DNA from: Colius striatus
Lineage: Eukaryota; Chordata; Aves; Coliiformes; Coliidae
Assembly (NCBI RefSeq): GCF_028858725.1
Contig: NC_084774.1
Coordinates: forward strand, 8,158,001 to 8,222,000
Direction: 5' to 3'
Length of the DNA stretch: 64,000 nucleotides
Shown here: piece after piece, positions 21,801 through 32,800 of the stretch
How positions within the stretch are numbered: position 1 is the stretch's first letter
How the letters are laid out: the number at the start of each line of letters is the position of its first letter
Notes under the pieces: model-generated
The model's input: the letters and a program-made list of their open reading frames with translations, nothing else
Databases searched by the model: none
Told to the model about the DNA's origin: nothing
Position numbers and translations under genes: made by a program

Positions 21801-23398
21801 GCACGGAGCTTTCATCCATCACCCTCTGCTTGCTCAGCGTCTGAGGACATTTCTCCAGCCCCTGGGAATGTCCCGTGCACCCCACCACCCTCAGGCCCTC
21901 GTGGCCTCTGTGCCCTGGCTCACTCACCAACCCTGCTCACCCTGGCAAGCGCAGTACCAGCCTGGAGTACAGGTTCAGCACCAGCTCACCCCCGGGGAGG
22001 ATCTTCCAAGACACTCGGGCGTTCTCGAGGTTCAGCGCCTTCAGCCTGGGGGTGACACCACAGGAAACCCACCCTGAAAAGGCAGGACCAGACCCTACAG
22101 TCCCATCTCTGCCTGTTAATTGTCTGACCTGTATGGGTATTCTTAGTTAAAAGTGGAGGTGGGGAAGGGCCAACCCCCACTCCAAGAAAAGCCAACTTCA
22201 GAGCAGCACCAGGTTGCTCAGGGCTGTCTGCCTGATGAATCTTGACCACCTCCAAGAGAGGAGAGTCCCACAGTGCCCATTGCAGTGTCACTATGACTGT
22301 GCTGCTGCTCTGACTTACCAGGCAAGAGCTGTTGACTTGGAAGGGATTCCATTTTTCAGCAGACCTCCACTCAGCAGTCCTCCTTCACCCAGAAGTCCTC
22401 CTTCACCCAGAAGTCCTCCTCCACCCAGAAGTCCTCCTCCACCCAGAAGTCCTCCTCCACCCAGAAGTCCTCCTCCACCCAGAAGTCCTCCTCCACCCAG
22501 AAGTCCTCCTTCACCCAGCAGACCACCGATACCAAGTAGACTTCCATTGCTTAGGAGATCTCCTTTTCCAAGCAGCCCTGTGCCAAGCAGCCCTTTCTCT
22601 CCAAGAGGGTTTATATTGCCAAGAAGACTGTTGCTGAGGTCACCACCACCAACAGCTTTCCCAGCAGGGATGCCTGTGCCGAGCAGACCACTGCTGCCAG
22701 GTTGTCCTCCTGCAACAGTCAGATCTCAGTTACTGTTCTGGTTTCCACTGCCCAGAAACCCTCCTCTCCCAAGCACACCCATGCCAAGTAGACCTTTCTC
22801 ACCCAGGAGGCCTGTGCCAAGGATGCCAGATCTGCTGGGTTTATTGCCTGCGTCACTGGCACCTCCACTTTCGCCTGTGCTCGGGCTTGCCTTGCCAAGG
22901 AGGCCGGTACCAAGCAGCCCACCTTCACCTAAAGGGCCTGTGCCAAGCAATCCAGCTGTTCTGCTGCCAAGCAGACCGGTACCAAGCAGACCTGCACCAA
23001 GGAAATCCCAGTTACTCATCAGGCTTCCACTGCTGGAAAGACTTGATTGATGAGAAGGGTTGATCCAGTTACATTAGGCTGATGTGCTCATGAGGTCTCA
23101 CAGGGACCCCTGAGCACCCTTGCACAGAGCTGGGCTCGCCATGGAGCTGAGCCTGCCAAGGAGCAGGTCCCTGCTGAGCATAGGGATACTCCACAGCCCA
23201 AATGTGACACAGGACACATCAGGATGGAGGCAGGCATGTGGTCCCTGTGCCATGAGACCCCTGGGAAACACGACCACCACCCAGCTCACCATCTTTGGGT
23301 TGCTGTGGGTTCAGCCCAAGGGCACTGCCCAGGTTGACGAGGCCTTGGGAGGTGGGCAGGAGGCCCCCAAGAAGGATGAGACACCAGAAGAGCAGCAT
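18804..23398 (-). CDS. BPIF family B, BPIFB4-like, C-terminally truncated (gene A)
   Basis: Secreted PLUNC/BPI-fold protein. Exons, 5' to 3': 23398-23290 (signal peptide, MLLFWCLILLGGLLPTSQG), 22709-22319 (Leu-Gly repeats, units such as GGGLLG), 22045-21941, 21464-21318, 20854-20791, 20295-20235, 19658-19567, 19489-19447, then 18835 to a TAG at 18804; phases agree, 347 aa. The BPI1 domain is complete, with its cysteine pair (VVKDCNSLMGG; LCPVVNIW) and GLLGKIYSALPRLPLTSEQ. After FIDWLL the next block (18835-18780) looks like the start of a BPI2 domain (RSVAVGLAV), but in another frame, so translation stops after 11 codons. No further BPI2 exons were found. Either it makes a one-domain protein or it is a recent pseudogene. 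Position between the BPIFB6/B3-like genes and CDK5RAP1 and the LLG repeats suggest a BPIFB4 relative. Confidence 0.68.
20091..20155. repeat. Three 23-bp tandem copies in gene A intron
   Basis: Direct repeat with core GCTCCTGCCTTGTGCAGAGC, three copies, in the intron between exons 20295-20235 and 19658-19567 of gene A. Confidence 0.8.
22370..22530 (-). repeat. 18-bp coding repeat (GGGLLG) in gene A exon 2
   Basis: Seven to eight nearly identical 18-bp units (on the plus strand CCCAGAAGTCCTCCTCCA) encode six-residue repeats of the type GGLLGG/GEGGLL in gene A. Identity between adjacent units is nearly complete, so recent slippage or unequal exchange is likely. Copy number may be polymorphic or collapsed in the assembly. 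Confidence 0.88.
22710..23034 (-). pseudogene. Intronic Leu-Gly repeat block, former part of gene A exon 2
   Basis: Directly upstream of the exon 2 acceptor (CAG at 22712-22710), the minus strand stays open in the same frame as exon 2 for about 100 codons and encodes further LG repeats (GAGLLGTGLLGS, GILGTGLLGEKGLLG). A TGA then lies about 20 bp before the acceptor. Possible acceptors at its upstream end give phase 2, while exon 1 ends in phase 1. The used exon therefore probably starts at 22709 and this block is spliced out, or is an alternative exon. Confidence 0.6.
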
Positions 23399-23413
23399 CT
23401 CTTGACCTGGCAC

Positions 23414-25445
23414 CTGTGGAGAGACTCACATCAGCCCAAGCACCAACACATGGGAATCAGCAGCCTGGGCACCGGTCTGGTTCTCCATCCTTCACATGGG
23501 CCTCCCTGGCACGGTGGGCAGGTCTCCCCCTGGACATCCCCCAGGCACCAGCCCCAGGGGACCCACAGCACCCTTTTCCCACCCAGAGAGGTTGAACCAC
23601 TTCTGGTTTTCAGGGAGCAACCGCAGCACGGTGACATGTTGGTGGCATCTCCGTGGCTGCCTGGGCTGACCCACAGCAGGTCTGGGGGCCTGGCAGCGCA
23701 GGGAAGCTTGACAGGAGAAAATGCCACCTTGAAAGGAGCAAGAGGGATGGAGGTGAGGCAGAAGCACCTTGTACAGAGACAGACAGATGCTGTCCAACCA
23801 CTCTGAAATAGCCCTGAAAGAAGAACCCTGAGAGGGGCACAGCGGTGAGACAGGGTGTGTGTCGCTGCCGTGTCCTCCCTGCTGCAAAGAGCACGGGGTG
23901 TCTTTGAAGCCCAAGTCAGAGCCAAAATCAGACTCACTTTTCCGTGGGCAGGTTGTTTGTTTTTCTCATCTCTCAGAAGAGCCTGTTTTCTCTCTGTTTG
24001 ATCTGCCTCTAGTCAAAAGGCACCTTCAAGGAGCTCACGTTCCCACAGGAGCCGAACTCCTCAGGGTTCCAACCAACGCTGTGGAGTGTTTGTTTATGCC
24101 CAGAAAGGTGTTTGCAGAGAAATGAGGAGAGCTCTGGGTCCCAGAGGGAGCAGCTGCCTGCAGAGCCCACAGCTGAGCCCGACCCCTGCATCCTCTGCTG
24201 AGACAAGCCCCGTGTGGGCTGCAGCCTGCAGAGGTTCGGCCCTGGCAGACAGCGATATTTAGGTCAGGCTGAACAACTTCGTTATAGCTCCAGATACTTC
24301 AAAAAAACCCCCTTCTATGACAGTTCTTGGCACAATTAAATTAGACTTTAATTCACTAGACTGTCTTTTCCATTTTCCCTTTGATCAGCATGTAATGATG
24401 CACAGCTCCTGGAGCTGTGCTTATTGAACAGGAGAGAAACAGAGAGGCTTGAGCAGCTCCCATCGAAAACCGTGTCAAATAAAATCAGTGGGATTTGTTG
24501 GAGGGTCTCTGCAGGACGTGAGGAGCATTGCAAAAGGGCACCAAAATGGTTGGCAGGTCTTTTAGAAGAGCTCTCAGAGATAATATGTGAGCTGTCTCTG
24601 CAGCCATTAACAACAGCTATGGGGCTGGTGCCCCCTGAAGCTGAACACGGGCAGGGCTCTGCAGAGAAACACTTATTTACACCAGCTGAGGTGAGATCTG
24701 ATCAGCTGAAAATGGCTCTGAATTCTGGTCACCAAGATGATGAAAGGAATCCCAGTCCCTTCTGCTTGGTCGTTGTAACAAACTCCCCAACAACATGATG
24801 TGCAGCTTTATACTGACTTGTATCAATAAACCTCACACTGATTGCAGTAGTATAGAGTTTAACTGTGACAGCTTCTCTCACACACACACAACTGTCTGCA
24901 CACACAGCTGTGACAGGGTCCTGCCTATCTGCTCACACCATACCTCCAGGGGCCCCCCAACTTCCTTGGAGGCACAAAAGCCAGTGAAACCGTTCAGAGA
25001 GTGGCCAAGTTGGGTGAGAAAGACCCAAGACTATCAGCCTCCATCCCCCACGGCCCCCCAGGCGAAAGAGAGAGAAGCCCTAATTTCCAAGCGACAGCAG
25101 GGACAGGTTGTGCCTTTGTACAGGCAGATAACCTCACCAAATGGTTCTGTAACTCTGCACCAAACACAAGCCAAGCAAGTTGCTGGGTCGGGGGCACGTT
25201 GGTGGTGGAGGATCCCCCGTGCCCAGCACCGAACGAACATCCCTCCGTTATAACACCTGGCCCATCCCACACGGCAAACAGACCCAAATGTGGGCTCTGC
25301 CGGCTTTAAACATTAATACTCATCAATGATTCAATGCTGCTACAGGAATCAAAGGAAAACAGCATTAAGACTCTTGCTTTTAAAGGCGAGTTCCACCTGG
25401 CTGTAGGTCACGGAGCAGGAGCTGCGTGGCCACGCTGCCTCTTAC
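23414..25445 (-). other. First intron of gene A, nothing coding seen
   Basis: Separates the non-coding first exon (donor GTAAGAGG at 25445) from the signal-peptide exon (acceptor CTCTCCACAG before 23413). It has no recognisable exon. An AT-rich stretch at about 24290-24420 and a short CA run near 24885 are the only notable features. Confidence 0.5.
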
Positions 25446-25514
25446 CTGGAGCCTTTGATGTGGCGATGCGGCTGCCCACGGCCTCGCAGCCACTGAGGCA
25501 GCAGCTCTTAAATA
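25446..25514 (-). promoter_or_regulatory. Promoter and non-coding exon 1 of gene A
   Basis: A TATA-like box (TATTTAA, 25514-25508, minus strand) is followed by a short exon without ATG that ends in a strong donor (GGCTCCAG|GTAAGAGG at 25446). The start site would be near 25480. The same plan (TATA box, short untranslated exon, intron) is seen for genes B, TENP and D, which supports the assignment. Confidence 0.6.
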
Positions 25515-27237
25515 GCCCAACTGCAGGAACCAGGAAAGCCTGGGGAGGGATGGGGCAGTGAGAGTTCCCCTTCGCTGGCTCTGTGTGAACCCTGAGCCAG
25601 CCTGACCCAAACGCCGCACGAAGCGGCACCGGAGCGTGGCTGGGCTGGGCTGGGGGCCACTGCACTCCTGCGTGGCTGGGGCATGGGGCCACCCCGCTCC
25701 CTGGGGCTCAGCACCCCCTGCACCCTCTGACAGCACATACCTGGGGCAGCTGGAGGGTCTGGCCAGGCAGCCCTGGGCGCTGGGGCAGGGGCACATGTCC
25801 CTGGGCAGGGGATGCTCTGGATCAGGCCCCTTCCAGCCCTGTGCCTGCGGCTCCCAGCGTGGCTGGCAATGGCTGTGGCACGGGCTGCGGCACAGGAGGC
25901 TGTTGCTGCTCGTGGCTATTCGGTGTCTCTCTTGCTTTGCTCTCCCAACGTGGCCCAAGGCAGAGCAGGGGGTTACCGGTACCCAGCAGCCCCTGGCCAG
26001 AGACTCCCCACACCCCCAGCTCTGCTGCCAGCCCCAGGCACAGAGGCTGGCGTGGCCACAGCTCTAGTGCAGATGCAGACAGCCCTGCTGAGGCAGAGTT
26101 GGAAACCTCACAGCCTCCCATCTCCCCTCTGTACCTCTGAATCTCCATGGGACATGCAGACCCCACAGCATTCCCTGGGCAGTGCAGTTCCTGTGCAGTT
26201 CCAGTGAAGTCCCCTCAGAGAGCTGGGGGAAAGGGGGAGGCCAGGAGGATGCCATGGATGCCAAAGGGATGCCAAAGGGGCCAGGGGGATGCCGGGGATG
26301 CCATGGATACCAAAGGGATGCTCCCAGGGCTCTGGTTGAGCAGAGGGTCCCGGGACAGCTCCACTGCATGGGATGCTCCATCTTATTCATCAGGACAGAC
26401 GGGTCTGAGGCTGGTGAGAGGTCAGCAATTACCTCTCAACGAGTTAATTACACACAGAAGCAGCACAAGGCTGATTACAACATAAGCTAGCACAGCTAAG
26501 GAGGGTGTGGATTTACAGCACACCAGAGAGCTGCCTGTCACCCAGAGCTATGCAGCAGATAGCTTGTGCCTCCGAGAAACATGTTGGCAGCTTAAAGGAG
26601 GCTTCAGACAACAAAGAAAAGAAAATGAGGAAATAAATAGAGAAGGGAATGGAAAGGAAAAGGAGCATGAAAGATGATTGAAAAACCTGAGCTGAGTTCC
26701 AGGTGGTTTTCAGGGTGGGTCTGGACTGGGCAGGGCAGTCCCAAAGGCACCAATGTTACAGCCATCCCAGCTATTATTTTTCTCCCCAGGAGCAACCACT
26801 GGTTTTAGAGCCTTAAACTTGCTTCAAGGGGCAGCTGAACTGCAGGAAAGAGCCTGAGTGTAAATAAACTCTGGTTTGCAGGCATTGATGGGTGAGTTAC
26901 TGCTGTGCACCCCAGCGCTCCTGGGACAAACCCTCGGTCAAGCCCAGAGCTGGTGACAGCATGAGGGGTCCTCAAGACAACCAAGAGACCCCACAGCCTC
27001 GAGGCTGGGCCCTGGAGGAGGCCAACAGCTCTGGGTCCAATGCAGTGTTTGCTGCAGCCACCTCTGTGCCCACCCTGCAGCAGGTGTTGGGTGGGCACAG
27101 GCTGGATGGAGCCAGGTGGAGGCTGCAGCCCTCCCTCCTGCATGGCTGGGGGGCCCACACAGCAGGGTCTGTCCTGAGCCCCTGGGGTTCAGCCCCACAG
27201 GTTTGAGCACTCACTGTGACTGCAGAGAGGATTGGCC
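25515..27237. other. Intergenic, no gene recognised
   Basis: No exon recognised on either strand. A short run of GGATGCC/AAAGGGATGCC units lies at 26235-26320. Confidence 0.5.
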
Positions 27238-28771
27238 TTTATTAAACCTGAGCACAAGAGCATGACATACGTTCAGCAGCCCGGGGAGTGGAACCCCCAC
27301 TGCCAGTGCTCCTGTGGGTCACAAGCAGCAGCACCTCAGAGCCTTCTACCATACAGCCTCTCAGTCACAATTTCTTGCCCAAGCAGAGCTGCTGACACCC
27401 AGTGCAGAGGCACCGAGGCACTGCAACAACCCCCAAGCAGAGCTGCTGACACCCAGTGCAGAGGCACCGAGGCACTGCAACAACCCCCAAGCAGAGCTGC
27501 TGACACCCAGTGCAGGGGCACCAAGGCACTGCAACAACCCCAAGTGCTGCAGAGCCTGAGCCAGGCAGCACTGCCCACGGCCAGGCCCAGAGCACCGTGC
27601 CTCTGCAGGGCAGCCAGCACTGAGCTCAGCGCACTGACAGAGAGGCTGAGCTGGGAGGAGCTGGTGCTGGCCATGGGGAGCAGGGGTGGGAAGGGCACAG
27701 GCTGCTGCAGGCACAGGTTGGGGCTCTCCCAGCGGATGGTCCAGCAGCCCTCCTGCCACTTGCCCAACTCGTCTGCAGTTACATGGGAAGGAAGCACAGG
27801 CCAAGGCAATATTTGCTGTTATGGTTTACTTCAGATTCCCTCGGTGTGAAATCGCTGCACGCATCAGCACCCTGAGCCAGGCCCTGGGACACTTCCTCCT
27901 CCAGAACACCGTGAATCGGTGCTTGGCACACAAGCCTGGTGCTCATCCCCTGCTGTTCTGGTACAAGGGTCTGTTTGGTTCCTGTTACCCAGGAGGCAGA
28001 GACTCACCATCACTCAGAACCCTTTTGCTGACCCGAGGACAGCGCCTTTGGCCGGGCTGAGGGATGGGCTCGGCAGCACACACGGCAGAGCGATGCCCAG
28101 AGCCCGGGCCACGGTGCCTTCTGCTCGGCCAGGAGAGCTGCAGCTGCTGGCAGGACCTGGGGAAGGACAGCAAGAAAACAGTGGGGATGTGCTGGGCAGT
28201 ATGAAATTCAAACCTGAAAGCGTTGCTCAGAGCCTGTAGCCCAGTCTGAGCTCTCCTCGCTGAGAACAGCCCTGCAAGCAGCTCTGCACACCAGTGCTGC
28301 CATTACCCAAGCCTCTGGCACCTGGAATCCAGCTTTTCTTTTCAGAATGGCACGTTTTAACCTCAGAATGGGAGAAATAATAACAGCCAGACAGGATGCT
28401 GCAACACAGAACAGATCCCTGACTTTCTGTGTCAAACTGATGGGGTATTACTTCAGAGAAGGGTTTCATGCCACTAGAGCAACCTTTGCTGATCTGTCAC
28501 TAAATATGAACCAGAATTGCTTACCTGCATTTCTACCATTATCCCTGTGGGGTTTCTTCTTGTTCATCAGGCTTGTAGGTAAAGCATTGGCTCTGCCCTC
28601 CCCCAGGCTTACAACACCCCATACCACCAATGTGACCATCTTCCTTACCCTGAGCTTCAAATCCTGGCTTTGGTCTTGGGTGCTCAGCCCTGGGTGATGA
28701 GGAGTCCTCACAGCTCAGACCTCACCCAGGTCCCTCTGCTGCAACAGGCAGGAACAGTGAGGCCTTATATA
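27238..28771 (-). pseudogene. Relic of a further BPIF gene between genes A and B
   Basis: Gene-like pieces in order on the minus strand: TATATAA at 28771-28765; an exon ending in a strong donor at 28649; a block at 28321-28214 whose acceptor and leader (CCAG|GTGCCAG, then ATG at 28303) copy the start of gene A's first coding exon; a block at 28157-28026 with LGIALPCVLPSPSLS, like the penultimate BPI2 exon (compare GIGIPLPNVLGLS in gene D); an exon-like block from 27774 downward reading SSQLSLSVSALSSVLAALQ and HGALGLAV, a clear BPI2 start; and AATAAA at 27243-27238. Frames do not join into one protein, the BPI1 domain is absent, and the C-terminal piece precedes the BPI2 start, so this is a decayed or rearranged copy. 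Confidence 0.55.
27395..27545. repeat. Three 53-bp tandem copies
   Basis: Three copies of a roughly 53-bp unit (core AAGCAGAGCTGCTGACACCC) overlap the 3' end of the BPI2-start relic. The first two are almost identical and the third differs at a few sites. The repeat extends the relic's open frame artificially. Confidence 0.85.
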
Positions 28772-29650
28772 GCAAAGCCAATGCAGGAAAAGTGGGAAGA
28801 TGCCCACGTTGTACAAGCTGGGCTGGTGGGTTGGGGGGATGAAGCAGCATTTGTGGGGTTAATGTATTCCAATAAAGATTTGTGAAATGGGGAACTGCAT
28901 TGAGCAACAGGTTATCAGACACCCAGTTATCAGGCAGCAGTGTTACCCAAGAACCCAGCAGGGGCAGGGAGCCCCAGGCTCTGGGGGCTGCAGCACAAGA
29001 GGCTGATGCTGGAAAATCTGCTTATTCCAGACAAATGCCTGCTAAGGCTCACACTCAGCCTGTCCCACGCAGGGAATTGTTCAAGTTCCCAGAGAGTCTG
29101 TGGAGAGGCTCTAGAAAAGCACCAGGAAGTTTTTATCTCATTTAGTGCTGGGTCCTGAGGATCATCCCATGGCCCAGAAAAGCCCCGTGGGGTGGGACAG
29201 GCTCCACCTCCATCCACACCATCAGGGCACTTTTGTCCTGGTGTCCTCAACACTTAATACCTGTGTGAGATAAAATGTGTTGCCAACAGCCTGGTGCATG
29301 TGACACAATCAGGGGATAACAGGCTCCTGGACAAAGCAGCCCAGAGGCGTGAGCTCAGTTCCTCTGTGCCTGTGTGAGCACCTCTGCCCGCAGCAATGAT
29401 GGGCAGCCCCTATGCACCAGACCCCAGCTCCCACAGCAGCTGCTGTTTCACACCTTGTGCCATGGGCTGAGCTTCAAAAATGCTTTGTCAGGCACCAGCT
29501 TGCTCACTCTGAGTACAGGCTCCTGTTCCTGCTGCACTGCCTGTCCATGGGCACGTGGCACAGCGACATGGGGAGACAAATGGGTGCTGGCAGCCAGAAA
29601 CCCACATCAAATGAGTATTCAGAGAGAGAAATACTGAGGCAATGAAGGAT
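28772..29650. other. Intergenic, no gene recognised
   Basis: Lies between the relic promoter at 28771 and the 3' end of gene B at 29651. Nothing coding was recognised. Confidence 0.5.
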
Positions 29651-29656
29651 TTTATT
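29651..29656 (-). terminator. Poly(A) signal of gene B
   Basis: AATAAA on the minus strand, about 240 bp after the gene B stop codon at 29897. It is the first canonical hexamer downstream. Confidence 0.8.
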
Positions 29657-29896
29657 GAAAGGACAATCTCTGTGCCCAAGAGTGAGCTCTGCTGCCCGAC
29701 TATGGAGGTTAGAAAGTGGCCACAGAATCACTCCCAACACCCAGCAGCTTTCCCTGCCCCACTGCCAGGCTGTGGCAGGACCACAGACATTGCCTGTCCT
29801 CCCCCAGCCCACAGCAACAGCACGGGGCAGTGCTCAAGGGAAAATGGAGAGAGCAGAAAAGAACAGGGCTCTGTGGCTTGTGGCACATTGCCTGCC

Positions 29897-32800
29897 TCAG
29901 ATGGTGAGCAGGGTGAAGGGTCCATCCGAGCAGGATTGCTTCAGAGCCGTCTGGTCGAAGGAGTCGTCAACCTGAGAGAAGCAGCACAAAACCCATCCAG
30001 CTTCCTCATTCAGACTTTCATGGAATCACTTTGGTTGGAAAAGATCTTTAAGAGTCCCAGCCCAGCACTAACCCTGGCCCTCAGCACCTCAGCCCCACGG
30101 CTTTGGGACCCCTCCAGGGCTGGGCACTGCCCCAGCTCCCTGGGCAGCCTGGCACAGGGGCTGACACCCCTCTCAGGGAAACAGCTCTGCCTCAGCTCCA
30201 ACCTCAACCTCCCCTGGGGCAACTGGAGCCCATTTCCTCTTGTCCTGACACTTGTTACTTAGGAGAACAGACAGACCTCCACCTCACCACAACCTTTCAT
30301 CAGCTGTTCCCTGTACCCCAGGTGAGGTTTCCCATGGCCCCACACAGAGGGATGTCCTGGAAACCAGGAGCAGCCCATGGGAAATGGGGCTGGCCAGGAG
30401 TGGCACAAGACTTTAGGCTGCACAGGTCCCTGCCCCAGGACGGGCTCATCCTTCCCTCCCTCCCTCCCCAAGGCAGTGTGGTGGGAAATGTCTCCTTACG
30501 TCAGTGATGGCAACCTGGAGGTTCCTGAGGCTGCTGCCGAGAACGCTGGGCAGAGGGACCGAGAGCTGCAAGGCATCTGCAACAGCAAAGCACCCTGTCA
30601 CGAGGAGGGGAACCCCAGATGCTGGCAGAGGGGGAAGGGGAGAGCCCCAGACCCGGCTGAGGGTGAGCCCTGGGAGCAGCCCTGGGCAGTACCATTGATG
30701 GCAGGTATGAATGCAGCCTCCAGAGCCTGTGTGAGCCATCCTGAAAGCTGGGGGATCTGCAGGGGAAGACAAGGGGTGTCAGCACACAGAGAGCAGCGGT
30801 TATTGGGATGGAAACAGCACTGTCAGTGTCATCAGCACAGTTCTGCCACTGCAGGGTGCTCAGAGCGATGAAATGCAGACCCTGGGAAGCTTCCCTCAGT
30901 GAAGCTCTCCCAGGATGGGGGACACACAGGAACATGCTCTTTGGGTAACTGCTTCTGGATTATTTCTCCCCACCCTGCCCAGCACCCCCAGGACACTGCC
31001 AACAAGCAAGCACGTCACTGACACGGGGCAGAGGGGATCAGGGGGCAGACAGCAACTGGCCTCTGCCAAGAGAAGGAACATGAAGAATGAAGAACAGTCA
31101 CTTTGGTTCTCCTTCCCCACACAGGGTCTCTGGCTGTCAGATCAGTCCCTGCAGCACCCAGAGCTGGAGCAGAGTGCACTTACACTGCGCTGGTCGAGTC
31201 CCAGGGGTGCCTGTGTCAGGGTGACGCTACAAAACAAAACCAAGGCAGAGTCAGGGTGCACTGGATGCAACCCTCCTCCTCCTCCTTCCCAAATGCTGCT
31301 CAGGCCCTTTCTTGGTCTGGAATTTGTCTCACCCACATAAAAAATACAATGATTTTGAACACAGGGCAACTTCTCTACAACTGTCTCATCACTTCAGAGA
31401 TGCCCTTGGTCTGAGGCTGGGGCTGGGAGGAGGCAGGAAGGCTCCAGCAGCCCTTTGCATCGCTCCCACATCTACCCCACGCTCCTCAGTCACTGCCAGC
31501 AGCCCCATCCTGTCCCAGGAGCATCCCCAGGCAGAGCCTCCCTGCCCGCAGCAGCCTCAGAGCTCAGCTCTACCTGCCCAGAGACACCGAGATTCGCAGC
31601 TTGCCGTCGGAGATCGATGGGATGATGTTGAGAACAACGTCCTGAAATTGTAACAAGAGAAGAAACGAGCTGAGTTCACTGTGCAAACGGGCCCAAAGGC
31701 TGAAAGAAACCCCAGAGTATTTGTACATGACCCATTCTGAGCAAACGCAGCCGTCTGTGCCAAGAAACTGCACTTTGGTGACAGATGGTGTTGTGTGTCC
31801 CTCTCCCCAGTGCTCATCTTTCCTGGAGCCTGTGATATTCCTTACACATTTCACTTGTGCTTGGTTATGAGCATTTAAAGGTCTGGGCACCACCATTCCA
31901 CAGCTGTGGTACATTAAAGCACAAACACCCCACAGCTGAGGGCAGGACGAGCCGAGGCTACACCAGAGAGCAGCCAGACTCACCCTGTGCAGGGTCTCGT
32001 CCCCCAGGAGCCCACTCACCGCACTGAGGGAGAAGAGAGGCCTCTGGGAGGGCTGCCGGGAGGGCCTGAAGATGTCGACGGAGGCTTTGAGGGTGGCAGC
32101 GGCTTTTCCATCCCTCACGGCCACGGCTGGCTCGTTGGCCACGCGCACGCGCAGCTGCAGCGGCACAGAGCCGGGAGAGACCCTGGCGAGCTGCGTGAGA
32201 CAGGCCGGGTCAGGGCCGGGGGGTCCCTGTGGGGCTGGGGGGCAGTGGGGACGCACATCAAGACAGAAAGGAGGTGGCTGACCTGGGGGGTGGCCGGGAG
32301 CCGGGTAGACACGGACTGTGAGATGCTGTTGGGCACCTGTGGGAACAGCACCGGCGGTGTTGGCGTCCGCGAGGGTTCGTGCAGAGCCCACACTGGGCTG
32401 AGCTGGGCTGCACCCAACACAGGCCCACGGTGCCCAGCACCCTGAGGGCACGCAATGGGAGCCTGACCTGGCCGTGGGGAGGGGCGCCGTGAGCCGCCGT
32501 GGAGCCGGCGACGCTGAGGTTGAAGGGTGCGTGTGCCAGGACGGGCTCCAGCAGGACGCCGAGGCCGCGCGGGGACAGGCTGAGCCGTGGCGGGCGGCCG
32601 GTGGCCAGCACCAGGCTGGCAGCCAGAGGCTGGCCCCGGCTGGAGGCCACCACACCGGCCCCTGCGTCCCCACCAAGGAGCTGCAGGACACACAGCAGGG
32701 GAGGGACGTCAGCGGGGCTCAGGGTGACGCTGGGCACTCTGACCAGCCCGGAGCTCGCGGAGAGGGTCACGCCTCTGAGCTGTGCCCTTGGCAGTGTGGC

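Noticed and set aside
22214-23050. 278-codon plus-strand Pro/Ser/Arg-rich frame
   Set aside because: Antisense of the Leu-Gly repeat exon of gene A; splice sites and family similarity are on the minus strand.
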